Source of the DNA: Anoxybacteroides rupiense
Lineage (GTDB): Bacteria; Bacillota; Bacilli; Bacillales; Anoxybacillaceae
Assembly (NCBI RefSeq): GCF_014196195.1
Contig: NZ_JACIDF010000002.1
Span: forward strand, 400,478-464,477
Length of the DNA stretch: 64,000 nt
Direction: 5' to 3'
This document shows positions 8,007-17,347 of this stretch, piece after piece; the stretch's first letter is position 1; each line of letters starts with the position of its first letter. Made by a program: the position numbers and the translations under genes. The notes under the pieces are model-generated. The model saw only the letters and a program-made list of their open reading frames with translations. It had not been told where the DNA came from and ran no database searches.

Positions 8007-8840
8007 TTATCTCCTTCTCCATTTTTTCCAAAAAACAGAAATGAGCAAAATCACGATGGCCAGCATCACAATCGTTCCACCTGGTGCCAAATCAATCTCA
8101 TACGATACCACTAATCCGACAATTACCGCTAATTCGCCAAATAATACCGAAAAAAACAGGGTCTGTTTAAATCCTTTAGCAATGCGAATGCTTGCAGCAA
8201 CTGGCAGCGTCATTAGAGACGATACAAGCAAAATTCCCACAATTCGCATTGAAGCCGCAATCACTAATGCGACAAGCACAATAAAGATAAAATGAATCGT
8301 CTTAGCGCGAATCCCTGATGCTACCGCATATTCTTCATCAAACGAAAGCAGAAATAATTCCTTATAGAGCAGAAAAATCACGGCAATCACAACAAAGGCA
8401 ATCCCTAAAATAATCCAGACGTCCTGTCGACTAACAGCGCTTACGCTGCCAAACAAATACGTAAACAAATCGGTATTAAATCCATCAGCTAACGAAATAA
8501 AAATAACGCTTAGACCGATTCCGCCTGATAAAATAATCGGAATCGCCAGCTCTTGATAGTGCTTATATACGCTGCGTAATTTTTCAATCAAAAGCGAACC
8601 AGCAACAGAAAAGCCCATTCCCATGTAAAGCGGATTCCAGCCTATCGATGTCCCCATTTTTTTCTCCAGCAGCAGCCCGGCTGCGATGCCGGCAAGCGTG
8701 ACATGGCTGAGGGCATCTGCAATCAGCGACAAGCGGCGCACAACAATAAATACGCCCAATAGCGGGGCAATAAAGCCAATTAACATCCCTGCAAAAAACG
8801 CATTGCGCAAAAACTCATAATGAAACATATCTCCGATCAT
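8007..8840 (-). CDS. znuB: Zinc ABC transporter permease ZnuB
   Basis: The membrane permease of a zinc (Mn/Zn-type) ABC importer. The 277 residues contain seven or eight hydrophobic helices; the family signature is seen in VVRRLSLIADALSHVTLAG near the N-terminus. GGAGG lies nine bases before the ATG. It sits between znuC and zur with short gaps, which fixes the substrate as zinc better than sequence alone. In B. subtilis this slot holds the unrelated yqfU, so the transporter genes have been placed differently here. No zinc-binding lipoprotein ZnuA is encoded in the window. Confidence 0.9.
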   Translation of the reverse strand: MIGDMFHYEFLRNAFFAGMLIGFIAPLLGVFIVVRRLSLIADALSHVTLAGIAAGLLLEKKMGTSIGWNPLYMGMGFSVAGSLLIEKLRSVYKHYQELAIPIILSGGIGLSVIFISLADGFNTDLFTYLFGSVSAVSRQDVWIILGIAFVVIAVIFLLYKELFLLSFDEEYAVASGIRAKTIHFIFIVLVALVIAASMRIVGILLVSSLMTLPVAASIRIAKGFKQTLFFSVLFGELAVIVGLVVSYEIDLAPGGTIVMLAIVILLISVFWKKWRRR

Positions 8841-8855
8841 TGCAAAGTACCTCCA

Positions 8856-9614
8856 CTAGTGCTGATGAGAGAGCACATGAAGATGGTGTCCGTAAAAATG
8901 GGACAAATCACTTTTCTGAAGCTGTGCAAATTCCCCGGCTCCCCCATGAAAATAGAGATGCTTGTTTAAGCACGCCACATGCGTCACCTTTTCTGTAATG
9001 GTCCCGACATCGTGAGTCACTAATATAAAGGTAATGCCAAGCCCTTTATTCAGCTCTTCTAGCATGTTGTAAAAATTTTGGACATGATGGACATCGACTC
9101 CAACAGTCGGCTCATCTAAAATTAACAGCTCGGGTCTGCTTGCAATCGCCCGTGCGATAAACACCCGCTGTTGCTGGCCTCCCGAAAGCTCACCAATGTT
9201 TTTTCGAGAAAATTCGCTCATGCCGACAGCGTCAATCGCATCAAAAACAGCTTGTTTATCTTTAGGAGATAAAAAACGGAATAACCCAAGCTTAGCTGTT
9301 AACCCGCTTGCCACTACTTCGTATACAGTAGCTGGAAAGCCTGTGTTAAAACTGTTCGCTTTTTGTGAAACAAAGCCAACGCGATGCCATTCTTTAAACG
9401 ACGTAATCGGTGTATCAAATAAAAATATATTCCCTTTTTGAGGTTTTAACAATCCTAATATACATTTTAGCAGCGTTGACTTGCCAGAGCCGTTTGGTCC
9501 AACTAGCCCTAAAAAAGCTCCTCTCGGGACAGCAAATGTAACGTCCTCCAGCACATTTTCTTTTTCATAGCGGAATGACACGTTCTCCACTCTTAATACC
9601 GTTTTCACTGCCAT
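8856..9614 (-). CDS. znuC: Zinc ABC transporter ATP-binding protein ZnuC
   Basis: The ATPase of the zinc importer. Walker A GPNGSGKST is at 39-47, the Q-loop at FVSQKA, signature LSGGQQQR, Walker B LLILDEPT and switch His in VTHDV. The length of 252 residues is normal. AGGTGAG is six bases before the ATG. It is the first gene of znuC-znuB-zur; the 150-base leader between the promoter and this start can fold locally (9639-9678), but I see no known riboswitch. Confidence 0.93.
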   Translation of the reverse strand: MAVKTVLRVENVSFRYEKENVLEDVTFAVPRGAFLGLVGPNGSGKSTLLKCILGLLKPQKGNIFLFDTPITSFKEWHRVGFVSQKANSFNTGFPATVYEVVASGLTAKLGLFRFLSPKDKQAVFDAIDAVGMSEFSRKNIGELSGGQQQRVFIARAIASRPELLILDEPTVGVDVHHVQNFYNMLEELNKGLGITFILVTHDVGTITEKVTHVACLNKHLYFHGGAGEFAQLQKSDLSHFYGHHLHVLSHQH

Positions 9615-9734
9615 TTTCTTCTCACCTACTGATGAAATAAGTGCGGCTCGTTAGGCGAAAGCCCTTCCCCCGCCGCTTGATACAAGATCTATCATCTATT
9701 GATCCGTTCATACAAAAAAGGAATGAATATAAAA

Positions 9735-9796
9735 AATTAAGAATGATTACGATTTATTTATGAATGTAGTATAGCGAAAAGATCGCCGTTTGTAAA
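9735..9796 (-). promoter_or_regulatory. znu operon promoter with Zur box
   Basis: Minus strand: -35 TTTACA (9791-9796), 17-base spacer, -10 TATACT (9768-9773). Just downstream is AAATCGTAATCATTCTTAATT (9735-9755; written here as 21 bases only by position: half-site AAATCGTAAT then a degenerate ATTCTTAATT), matching the Bacillus Zur palindrome well in one half. It would lie at the start of the transcript, suited to repression. The 220 bases between this promoter and yqfT show no gene. Confidence 0.75.
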
Positions 9797-10017
9797 TAAA
9801 ATCGGCTCTCGAGCAACGTTTCATTTTCCGATGCTCTTATACTTCTGGTCGATTCAATCTAACGCGCACTCCCTTGTTTTCTTTCGACCATACAGACACA
9901 TAAAAAGCATGTGCCCATGATATTCCGCGGCTTTCAACAGAATTTCATAACACATTCTAGGCCTACACTTCATACGATACACATATAATACAATACATCG
10001 CAAAGGGGAGAGGAACC

Positions 10018-10278
10018 ATGAATCTTTATCAACAATTGATCAATCAAAAAATCAAAACCATCACTCCAGAAGAGCTTGTTTCATACAGTCGGGATTATAA
10101 TATTCCGCTAACATTAGAGGAAGCGGAGCAAATCATCCAGATCGCCCGCAATAACAAAATCAATATCTTTAATGCACAAGAAAGAGCAAAATGGGTTCGC
10201 GAGCTCGCGAAAATCACATCACCACAAACGGCCAAGCAAGCGAACGAGCTATTTATGAAATTTACCAGCAAAAAATAA
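10018..10278 (+). CDS. yqfT: DUF2624 protein YqfT
   Basis: An 86-residue, mostly helical, charged protein of the DUF2624 family, found in Bacillaceae and located next to nfo as in B. subtilis. No signal or membrane segment is present. GGGGAGAGG lies a few bases upstream of the ATG. Upstream at about 9972-9980 is CATACGATA, which resembles a mother-cell or forespore -10 element, and a TATAAT-like stretch follows; which is used cannot be told. Function unknown. Confidence 0.72.
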   Translation: MNLYQQLINQKIKTITPEELVSYSRDYNIPLTLEEAEQIIQIARNNKINIFNAQERAKWVRELAKITSPQTAKQANELFMKFTSKK

Positions 10279-10910
10279 AAAATTTCGCATTTGATCTAAA
10301 CCGCGTTCTTTATGGCAAAATACATTGCCTTGCTATTGCTATCATCCAACCAACAAGCATCGATAATTCTTTCGTGAAATATCCTGGGATGAAACGAACG
10401 GTATTTATAAATGCTCACAGTCGAAACCATTCCTTCTCTTGCTTTTCCGTCATCCATCACATAACAGCGGCAAGTCTGTCGGCTGCGAACGCCGACAATC
10501 GTTTATAGAACTCGCAGTTCCAGATCTCACCAATTCACTGATGGCCTTCGTGCTGTCATCAATCATGATGAATGAGCGGTATTTGTCAAAACTCGCGGTC
10601 AGGAAGCGATTTGGCGGATTGCCTCGATCACGTTCAACTAGCATCACGGATGGTTTTATATATCATTAGATTTCACAGACCGATTTTCTCCATTTATAAG
10701 CGGTCTCTGTTACATGTTTGAACATAAAAGCGATCCTATATAATGAGAAGGATCGCTTCTCTGTTTTCCATTCATTTTTCGGCACGCTTTCTCATCAGGG
10801 ATTCGCTTATCACGGACAGCAACAGAAAGAATGAATCCTGCTATGTTGCCAAGGTAAATTCAACTACCTCATTCTTTTCATGCATAGAGAACGGAACAGT
10901 CCTCTATTGA
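10279..10910. other. 632-base gap between yqfT and nfo, possibly decayed coding DNA
   Basis: No gene I can name. Short frames exist on both strands, the best being 10450-10647 on the minus strand (65 codons, NPPNRFLTASFDKY onward), without a ribosome site. GC content and lack of AT-rich regulatory character suggest an eroded gene. A 7-bp hairpin TGTCGGC/GCCGACA lies at 10477-10497 and the nfo terminator at 10728-10758. Confidence 0.35.
10728..10758 (-). terminator. Terminator downstream of nfo
   Basis: AAGCGATCCT (10728-10737) pairs perfectly with AGGATCGCTT (10749-10758) around an 11-base loop. Read leftward it continues TTATGTT. It is 150 bases past the nfo stop and may also stop rightward transcription. 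Confidence 0.6.
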
Positions 10911-11807
10911 TCATGATGCTTGCATAATTTTTGCTAGCACCTCTTCATCAAACTGTCGGCTGCGCAGCATGGCAATTTCAAAACGATATGGCGGCTTTTT
11001 ATTGTTTTTATCTTCACCAACATATGGAGTTTCTAAAATCTTTGGAATATCTCCCAGTTGTGGATGATGAACAATATAATTAAGGGCTTGGAAGCCGATG
11101 TGCCCAAAACCGATATTTTCGTGACGGTCTTTGCGGCTGCCGCGCGGATTTTTGCTATCATTAATATGCAGAACCTTTAACCGCTCAAGTCCAATGATTT
11201 TATCGAATTCCTCAAGAACACCGTCAAAATCCTCCACAATATTATAACCCGCATCATGAACGTGACACGTATCAAAGCAAATGGACAGCTTATCATTATG
11301 TGTAACGCCATCCATAATTTTTGCTAGCTCTTCAAAACGACTACCGCATTCCGAGCCTTTTCCGGCCATCGTTTCTAAGGCGATTTGTACCTCTTGATCA
11401 GATGTAATGACTTCATTTAATCCTTCGATAATTTTGGCAATTCCCGCCTCTGTGCCAGCTCCAACATGCGCGCCCGGATGAAGCACAATTTGTTTGGCGC
11501 CAATGGCAGCTGTTCTTTCAATCTCCGCGCGCAAAAATTCCACTCCAAGCTCAAATGTCGCCGCATTCACCGTATTGCCAATGTTAATAATATATGGAGC
11601 ATGAACGACTATTTCTATAATTCCGTGCTCCTTCATATGCGCCAGTCCCGCGTCAATATTCAGTTCTTCAATCTTTTTTCGTCTTGTGTTTTGTGGTGCA
11701 CCCGTGTAGACCATAAAGGTATTTGCTCCATAGGAAGCAGCTTCCTCACTGGCAGCGAGCAACATTTTCTTACCGCTCATTGATACGTGGGAACCAATTT
11801 TTAGCAT
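10911..11807 (-). CDS. nfo: Endonuclease IV (AP endonuclease) Nfo
   Basis: Nfo cleaves DNA 5' of abasic sites in base excision repair and protects spores. It has the AP2Ec TIM-barrel fold; metal ligands appear in [71 protein letters not shown] use the ATG at 11805-11807 with AGGGAG seven bases upstream; a TTG two codons earlier overlaps that SD. The length of 298 residues is normal. It follows cshB closely and is likely cotranscribed with it. Confidence 0.95.
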   Translation of the reverse strand: MLKIGSHVSMSGKKMLLAASEEAASYGANTFMVYTGAPQNTRRKKIEELNIDAGLAHMKEHGIIEIVVHAPYIINIGNTVNAATFELGVEFLRAEIERTAAIGAKQIVLHPGAHVGAGTEAGIAKIIEGLNEVITSDQEVQIALETMAGKGSECGSRFEELAKIMDGVTHNDKLSICFDTCHVHDAGYNIVEDFDGVLEEFDKIIGLERLKVLHINDSKNPRGSRKDRHENIGFGHIGFQALNYIVHHPQLGDIPKILETPYVGEDKNNKKPPYRFEIAMLRSRQFDEEVLAKIMQAS

Positions 11808-11835
11808 CTCCAATCTCCCTTTCCTTCCTAAACCC

Positions 11836-13146
11836 TTATTTATTTTTCAGGCGCCGCAGCCTTTTTTTCTGCTTTTCCATTTCTTCCTTCATTTTTTTCT
11901 TGTATCCCGGCTTTACTTTCTTTGGCTTCTTCACGGTTTTTTTGACAAGCTGATCTATTTCCCCTGCTTGCTTCGTCCGTTTGCTTCGCTGATTCCACGC
12001 CGGCAAATCGGTCCATTCTCCGCTTACAAGATCGCGCTGAATAAACTCAATGCCCATTTTTTCTAGCTTTGCTAATGCATCATAATCGGACGGCTCATAA
12101 ATCGTGGCTGCTACTCCCTCATATCCAGCGCGTCCAGTCCGGCCAACGCGATGCACGTAAAATTCAAGATCGTGAGGCAGCTCGTAATTAATCACGTGAC
12201 TGACACCTTCAATATCAATGCCGCGCGCCGCTAAATCCGTAGCAACAATGTATTGAAATTCAAGATCACGAATTTGCTTCATAATTTTTTTTCGCTCTCT
12301 CGGCGTTAAATCCCCATGCAGCACTCCTACCCTTAATCTTTTTTCATTCAGGGCATAAGCTACCTCATCAGCCATTTTTTTCGTGTTGGTAAAAACAATC
12401 GCTAAATACGGATTGTATGCAACAAGCATGTCATACAACAATTTTAATTTATCACGATGACGAAGCGGAACGAGAATATGTTCAATTTTTTCAGCCGTCG
12501 CCTGTTTCGGAGCAACATGAACATATTTAGGATTCTCCATATATTTTCGCAAAAATGGCTTTAATTTTTCAGGAATCGTAGCTGAAAATACGAGCATTTG
12601 CAGTTGATTGGCCATTTTCGCTGCAATTTGGTCGACATCGAAAATAAATCCCATATCCAGCATTAAATCCGCTTCATCGACCACAAGCATGTCCGCCTTA
12701 TGGACAAACAACGCCTGTTCACGCAGCAGATCATTAATTCTCCCAGGCGTCCCAATAACAAGCTGTGGCTGCTTCTTCAATTTTTCAATCGTCTTTTGCT
12801 TATCCGTACCACCGATGAAACATCGGGCATGAATCACAGCATCTGGCGGGCAATGTTTGATCATTTTTAACGCCTCATGATAAATTTGCGTCGCTAGCTC
12901 ACGCGTAGGCGCTGTAATCACAGCTTGAACCTCTTCACGGGATGGATCGATTTTTTCTATGATCGGCAATAAATACGCATGAGTTTTTCCTGTCCCTGTC
13001 TGCGACTGGCCAATCACACTTTCACCGCGAAGAATCGATGGAATCAGGCGCTCTTGGATTTCGGTTGGCTTATAAAAGCGCAGGTGCTTAATGGCTTCTA
13101 TGATAAAAGGCTGAAATGCAAATCTCTCAAACCGTGTTTCCTTCAT
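11836..13146 (-). CDS. cshB: DEAD-box RNA helicase CshB
   Basis: An ATP-dependent RNA helicase involved in cold adaptation and RNA turnover or ribosome assembly. Motifs in order: Q motif near [10 protein letters not shown], Walker [38 protein letters not shown]. The C-terminus is a strongly basic tail ([14 protein letters not shown] onward) suited to RNA binding. The ATG at 13144-13146 is preceded by AAAGGAG; the longer frame start at 13197 is unsupported. 436 residues. Same position as B. subtilis yqfR. Confidence 0.93.
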   Translation of the reverse strand: MKETRFERFAFQPFIIEAIKHLRFYKPTEIQERLIPSILRGESVIGQSQTGTGKTHAYLLPIIEKIDPSREEVQAVITAPTRELATQIYHEALKMIKHCPPDAVIHARCFIGGTDKQKTIEKLKKQPQLVIGTPGRINDLLREQALFVHKADMLVVDEADLMLDMGFIFDVDQIAAKMANQLQMLVFSATIPEKLKPFLRKYMENPKYVHVAPKQATAEKIEHILVPLRHRDKLKLLYDMLVAYNPYLAIVFTNTKKMADEVAYALNEKRLRVGVLHGDLTPRERKKIMKQIRDLEFQYIVATDLAARGIDIEGVSHVINYELPHDLEFYVHRVGRTGRAGYEGVAATIYEPSDYDALAKLEKMGIEFIQRDLVSGEWTDLPAWNQRSKRTKQAGEIDQLVKKTVKKPKKVKPGYKKKMKEEMEKQKKRLRRLKNK

Positions 13147-13250
13147 TGCTTCATCTCCTTTCATTTGCCGTATTACCAAATAAACTCGACTTATCATTAT
13201 AGCCGATTTTCTCTTTTCTATGCAACTATAGGCGGCCGTCTAAATAAAAA

Positions 13251-13278
13251 ACACTTTCGATGATACTCGCATATTTTA
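13251..13278 (+). promoter_or_regulatory. SigK-like promoter of yqfQ
   Basis: AC at 13251-13252, 17 bases, then CATATTTTA at 13270-13278, matching the AC and CATAnnnTA pattern of late mother-cell sigma-K promoters. The downstream yqfQ product looks like a spore coat protein, which supports the reading. Confidence 0.45.
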
Positions 13279-13313
13279 TGTTATAAACTATTTTAAGAAA
13301 GGAGGAAAAAGAG

Positions 13314-13859
13314 ATGATGAGACCCCCAATGCCTCCAACTCCGCCGACTCGCTCATTTCCATTTATGAACTCGTCATTTTCGCCTCCAGCAGCCTATCCA
13401 CAGCCAAGAATGGGCGGATTTTTATCAAGGCTGCTTTCACGCGGACAACCAATGATGCCTTCCTCTCCTTTCTCCTCGCTGCCCATGATGCAAAACGCTG
13501 TCAGTAGCGCCAGTACAGCGACAAGCGGCGGAGGAATTAGCGGCATGCTGACAAATGTACAAAAGATGCTCGGAATTGCTCAAAACGTCGTGCCAATGGT
13601 TCAGCAATATGGACCATTTGTAAAAAACCTTCCAGCGATGATTAAAATTTTTAGGGAGCTGAAGCCGACGGATGACAATAGCGAGTCTGAAACATCAGAC
13701 ATAAATCCTGCCAAAGAAAAGGAAGCCAAAGAAGAAAAGAAACAGCATTCCAAAGACCAGAAAGAGCACAAGCCGCGCGAACTGCCATCCGCCAAATCAA
13801 CACCAAAGGAAAGAACACCAAAAGAAGCAAAACCGTCTACCCCTAAATTGTATATCTAG
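13314..13859 (+). CDS. yqfQ: YqfQ (VrrA-like) spore coat-type protein
   Basis: 181 residues with three zones: a Pro/Met/Ser-rich start (1-75, many PP and PM pairs), a conserved hydrophobic middle (about 80-118, MLTNVQKMLGIAQNVV then KNLPAMIKIFREL) and a Lys/Glu/Pro-rich tail. This is the layout of the YqfQ family, named from the variable-repeat VrrA protein of B. anthracis. Coat association is inferred from composition and the SigK-like promoter. AAAGGAGG is eight bases before the ATG. No catalytic motif is present. Confidence 0.75.
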   Translation: MMRPPMPPTPPTRSFPFMNSSFSPPAAYPQPRMGGFLSRLLSRGQPMMPSSPFSSLPMMQNAVSSASTATSGGGISGMLTNVQKMLGIAQNVVPMVQQYGPFVKNLPAMIKIFRELKPTDDNSESETSDINPAKEKEAKEEKKQHSKDQKEHKPRELPSAKSTPKERTPKEAKPSTPKLYI

Positions 13860-13939
13860 TTCTTCTTTGTATTCTTTCCCCTTCTCCGATATAATGAAAA
13901 AGAAGTGCCAATGGGCAGAGCGAAGGAGGGGCTTTACAA

Positions 13940-14899
13940 ATGGAAGTAATCAAAATAACACCGCGCGGCTATTGCTATGGAGTGGTTGACGCGATGGTAA
14001 TGGCCAGAAATGCCGCGTTAGATCCAACACTGCCAAGACCGATCTACATTTTAGGAATGATCGTTCATAATAAACACGTAACCGATGCATTCTCTGAAGA
14101 AGGCATCATCACGCTTGATGGAGAAAACCGTTTAGAACTGCTTGAAAAAATTGAGCATGGAACGGTCATCTTTACGGCGCATGGCGTTTCTCCAGAAGTG
14201 AAGAAGCGAGCTCGTGAAAAAGGGCTTGTCACCATTGACGCCACATGCCCAGATGTCACAAAAACCCATGATTTGATTCGCGAAAAACTAAAAGCCGGAT
14301 ATGAAATCATTTATATCGGCAAAAAGGGGCATCCAGAGCCTGAAGGAGCCATTGGTATCGATCCGTCGCGCATTCATCTTGTTGAGACGCTAGCGGATGT
14401 TGACAAGCTAAATATTCATAGTGAACACATAATGGTGACGAATCAAACCACCATGAGCCAATGGGATGTAGCGGATATTATGAAGAAAGTGCAAGAAAAG
14501 TATCCGCAAGTAGAAGTGCATAAAGAAATTTGTTTAGCCACACAGCTTCGCCAAGAAGCGGTTGCCGAGCAGGCAAAAGAGGCAGATGTAACCATCGTCG
14601 TAGGCGATCCGCGGAGCAATAACTCCAACCGGCTTGCGCAAGTATCGGAAGAAATCGCTGGAACAAAAGCATACCGCATAGCGGATGTAACCGAAATCGA
14701 AATCGATTGGATTAAAGATGCGAAAAAGGTGGCTGTCACCGCTGGCGCTTCGACACCGACTCCGATCACCAAAGAAGTGATCGAATTTCTCCAGCAGTTT
14801 GATCCAAACAATCCGGAAACGTGGAAACGCGAGCGCAAAGTACCGCTGCAAAAAATCTTGCCGAAAGTCAAAACAAAGCAACAAGAAACCGGGGTTTAA
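13940..14899 (+). CDS. ispH: 4-hydroxy-3-methylbut-2-enyl diphosphate reductase IspH
   Basis: IspH reduces HMBPP to IPP and DMAPP, the last MEP pathway step. The three cysteines holding the [4Fe-4S] cluster are in RGYCYGV (Cys12), DATCPDV and KEICLATQ; the catalytic Glu lies in HPEPEGAIG and the phosphate-binding motif in [10 protein letters not shown]. 319 residues, typical for Bacillus, including the short C-terminal tail. AAGGAGG precedes the ATG by ten bases. Monocistronic, with a terminator overlapping the stop codon region. Confidence 0.96.
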   Translation: MEVIKITPRGYCYGVVDAMVMARNAALDPTLPRPIYILGMIVHNKHVTDAFSEEGIITLDGENRLELLEKIEHGTVIFTAHGVSPEVKKRAREKGLVTIDATCPDVTKTHDLIREKLKAGYEIIYIGKKGHPEPEGAIGIDPSRIHLVETLADVDKLNIHSEHIMVTNQTTMSQWDVADIMKKVQEKYPQVEVHKEICLATQLRQEAVAEQAKEADVTIVVGDPRSNNSNRLAQVSEEIAGTKAYRIADVTEIEIDWIKDAKKVAVTAGASTPTPITKEVIEFLQQFDPNNPETWKRERKVPLQKILPKVKTKQQETGV

Positions 14900-14917
14900 G
14901 TCAGCCCCGGTTTTTAT
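14888..14917 (+). terminator. ispH terminator
   Basis: ACCGGGG (14888-14894) pairs with CCCCGGT (14905-14911), then TTTTATTT. It straddles the ispH stop codon. Confidence 0.88.
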
Positions 14918-14933
14918 TTCGCCATTCAGTAGG

Positions 14934-16055
14934 TTACACAAATGTAAACGGATCTGTATGGACTTTTGACGCATAAACAGCGGTATTCCACTTTTTCTTG
15001 GCAAATTCCTGTTCTAAAAAGCGGGCAACTCCCTGTTTCATCACTTTTTCCACATTATGTCCCGGATCAACGATATTTAACCCAAGGGCCATAGCATCGT
15101 GCGCTACATGATAATAAACATCGCCCGTTACATACACATCTGCTCCGCTCATTTTCGCTTGCCGAATATATTTATTTCCGTCTCCGCCGACAACAGCTAC
15201 CTTTTTCACCGGATCGTCAAGCTGTCCTACAACACGAACCGCAGGGACATCAAGCGATTTTTTGACGTGCTCTGCAAACTCTCCCAATGTCGTTTCCTGT
15301 AGCAGCTTCCCTACTCTGCCCAATCCCCATGTATGCCCCTGATTGTCAAGCGAATAGACATCATATGCGACCTCTTCATACGGATGGGCTTTCAGCATAG
15401 CCGCAATGACTTTTTTTTGCAGAGAAGCGGGGACAATCGTTTCAATCCGCACTTCCTCTACCTGTTCAAGCTCACCCTTTGCTCCAATAAATGGATTCGC
15501 TCCGTCTTCTGGCAAAAATGTGCCGATCCCTTCACTGTTAAATGTGCAATAACTATAATTCCCAATATGGCCAGCGCCGGCATGTCCAAGCGCTTCCCGA
15601 ACAGCAGAGGCATGAGTTTTCGGAACATACACTACTAATTTTTTCAATTTCTCTTCATACGTTGGCGCAAGCACCTCTACTTCCTTCAGTCCAAGCGCCT
15701 CAGCGAGCCAGTCATTGACGCCTCCTTGGGCGATATCTAAATTCGTATGAGCTGCATACACTGTGATATTATGCTTTAAGCATTTTTCAATGATGCGCCC
15801 TTGGGCTTGATCAGTTAAAATCTGCTTCAGAGGACGATAAAGAGGCGGATGGTGGGCGATCATTAAATCTGCGCGATTAGCGATCGCCTCATCCACTACC
15901 TCTTCCAGCACATCTAGCGCAATGAATACAGTATGAATCGGCTTATTCAACGTTCCCATTTGTAAACCGATTGGATCCCCTTCCATTGCTAACGACTTCG
16001 GGGCAAATTGTTCAAATAATTGAATGACTTCATATCCATTTGGAACCTTGCTCAT
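14934..16055 (-). CDS. yqfO: Nif3-like dinuclear metal-centre protein YqfO
   Basis: A DUF34/NIF3 family protein with a two-metal centre, often labelled GTP cyclohydrolase I type 2 homolog though its reaction is not settled. Metal ligands are in IAHHPPLY, YAAHTNLD and TGDVYYHVAHDA. An inserted PII-like domain occupies about residues 130-235 (LVVYVPKTHASAVREAL onward), as in the longer Bacillus members; 373 residues fits. AGGAGG is seven bases before the ATG. It overlaps trmK by 4 bases (ATGA), so both are translated from one message. Confidence 0.88.
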   Translation of the reverse strand: MSKVPNGYEVIQLFEQFAPKSLAMEGDPIGLQMGTLNKPIHTVFIALDVLEEVVDEAIANRADLMIAHHPPLYRPLKQILTDQAQGRIIEKCLKHNITVYAAHTNLDIAQGGVNDWLAEALGLKEVEVLAPTYEEKLKKLVVYVPKTHASAVREALGHAGAGHIGNYSYCTFNSEGIGTFLPEDGANPFIGAKGELEQVEEVRIETIVPASLQKKVIAAMLKAHPYEEVAYDVYSLDNQGHTWGLGRVGKLLQETTLGEFAEHVKKSLDVPAVRVVGQLDDPVKKVAVVGGDGNKYIRQAKMSGADVYVTGDVYYHVAHDAMALGLNIVDPGHNVEKVMKQGVARFLEQEFAKKKWNTAVYASKVHTDPFTFV

Positions 16056-16762
16056 CGCAATACCTCCTCGATCAGTTGAATTTTGCGCTCTAGCTCTTGC
16101 TTTTTTTTCATACTTTCCTGCGTGAGTGCTTTTTCTTCAAGCTGCGCAATAATTTTCTTCCAATGCTCGAGCTCACTTCGCCATTTTTTTAAAAAGATGT
16201 CATTCCTCTCTTTCAGTAAAAACGGGCCAAGAAGCAATTCAGCCTCTATATGGTCATGGTTATAAGGCTTTAAACCGTTTCCTTGCTCGGCGACAAGAAC
16301 CTCATAAATTTGTCCGTCCTCCTCCAAAATCCGTTCCGCCACAAGCTCCCATCCATGGGAAATCAGCCAGTTTCTCACAACATGTGCTCCGACATTCGGC
16401 TGTAAAATCAACCGCTGAACCCCTGATAATTTCTCCTTGCCATTCTCTAGAATATGAGCAATCAACGTTCCGCCCATCCCAGCAACCGTCACACAATCCA
16501 CTTCATCCGGCTCGATTACAGCCAGACCGTCTCCTTTTCTCACAAAAATAACTTGGCTAAGTCCTGTTTTTTCGACCTGCTTTTGTGCCGAGCGGAACGG
16601 TCCGTCAGCCACTTCCCCGGCAACAGCCTTCGTAATATAGCCATGCAAATACGCATAGCATGGCAAATAGGCATGGTCAGATCCTATATCAGCCAGTTTC
16701 GATTTTTTCGGTATAAATGAAACAACGGTTTCTAGCCGCTTTGACAGTTTTAACTCATTCAT
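16052..16762 (-). CDS. trmK: tRNA (adenine(22)-N(1))-methyltransferase TrmK
   Basis: TrmK methylates N1 of A22 in tRNA using S-adenosylmethionine. The Rossmann fold SAM motif is LADIGSDHAYLP near residue 25, with VTVAGMGGTL and LQPNVGAHVVRNWL later, followed by a C-terminal coiled coil (about 190-236). The ATG at 16760-16762 gives MNELKLSKRL and follows GGAAAGGGAG; the longer frame to 16873 runs through the cccA terminator and into the 3' end of cccA, so it is rejected. 236 residues. Coupled to yqfO. Confidence 0.92.
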   Translation of the reverse strand: MNELKLSKRLETVVSFIPKKSKLADIGSDHAYLPCYAYLHGYITKAVAGEVADGPFRSAQKQVEKTGLSQVIFVRKGDGLAVIEPDEVDCVTVAGMGGTLIAHILENGKEKLSGVQRLILQPNVGAHVVRNWLISHGWELVAERILEEDGQIYEVLVAEQGNGLKPYNHDHIEAELLLGPFLLKERNDIFLKKWRSELEHWKKIIAQLEEKALTQESMKKKQELERKIQLIEEVLR

Positions 16763-16812
16763 TGTATCTCCCTTTCCGCACTGCGACATGATCGCCTTTA
16801 TTGTATCATAAA

Positions 16813-16842
16813 CAAAAAATCCCTTCACCCAAGGTAAAGGGA
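16813..16842 (-). terminator. cccA terminator
   Basis: Minus strand TCCCTTTAC/GTGAAGGGA (16834-16842 and 16820-16828; one G-T pair) around a five-base loop, followed by TTTTTT. It separates cccA from trmK. Confidence 0.82.
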
Positions 16843-16851
16843 CTTTGGCTA

Positions 16852-17214
16852 TTATTGCAATTTTGAAAGCCATTTGGCCATCTCGTCAGCTTTTTCTGGC
16901 GGTACAAGTCCTGCAGGCATATTGCCGCGACCGTTTTCAAGGACATGCTTGATTTCGTCTACTGAGAGACGTTTTCCAACACCTTTTAATGACGGACCGA
17001 CGCCACCTTCGTAATTCACGCCATGACAGCCGCTACATGTTTGTTTATAAAAGTCTTCTGGTTTTGCAGCTGTTGTTTGTTCTGTTTTAGCTCCGCCCTC
17101 TTTCTCTTTTGCCATCTCTTTAGCGTCGCCAAGCCCTTTAAATGAAAGAGCAATCATTAGACCAATCCCAAATACCATGATAATAACAAATGGGATTAAC
17201 GGGTTTCGATTCAT
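16852..17214 (-). CDS. cccA: Membrane-anchored cytochrome c-550
   Basis: A small c-type cytochrome that carries electrons outside the membrane. It has an N-terminal membrane anchor (about 7-27), a Lys/Glu/Ala/Thr linker (30-52), and a heme domain with CSGCH for covalent heme and Met in GRGNMPAGLV as the likely sixth ligand. 120 residues matches B. subtilis CccA, which is also next to sigA-trmK. AAGGGAGG is upstream of the ATG. It has its own terminator. Confidence 0.93.
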   Translation of the reverse strand: MNRNPLIPFVIIMVFGIGLMIALSFKGLGDAKEMAKEKEGGAKTEQTTAAKPEDFYKQTCSGCHGVNYEGGVGPSLKGVGKRLSVDEIKHVLENGRGNMPAGLVPPEKADEMAKWLSKLQ

Positions 17215-17347
17215 CAGTTTAACCTCCCTTATGTATAGACTATCCTGAAAATGTAACCGCTACAAACAATTTTATTTTACTGTAAATCTGGAAGAAGGAA
17301 AAGCCCTAAATCACTTTCTCGCTGAAAATCGTCGAAAAAGAGCGACA

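Noticed and set aside
10450..10647. 65-codon minus-strand frame before nfo
   Set aside because: No start signal or family; kept only as possible gene remnant in the gap description.
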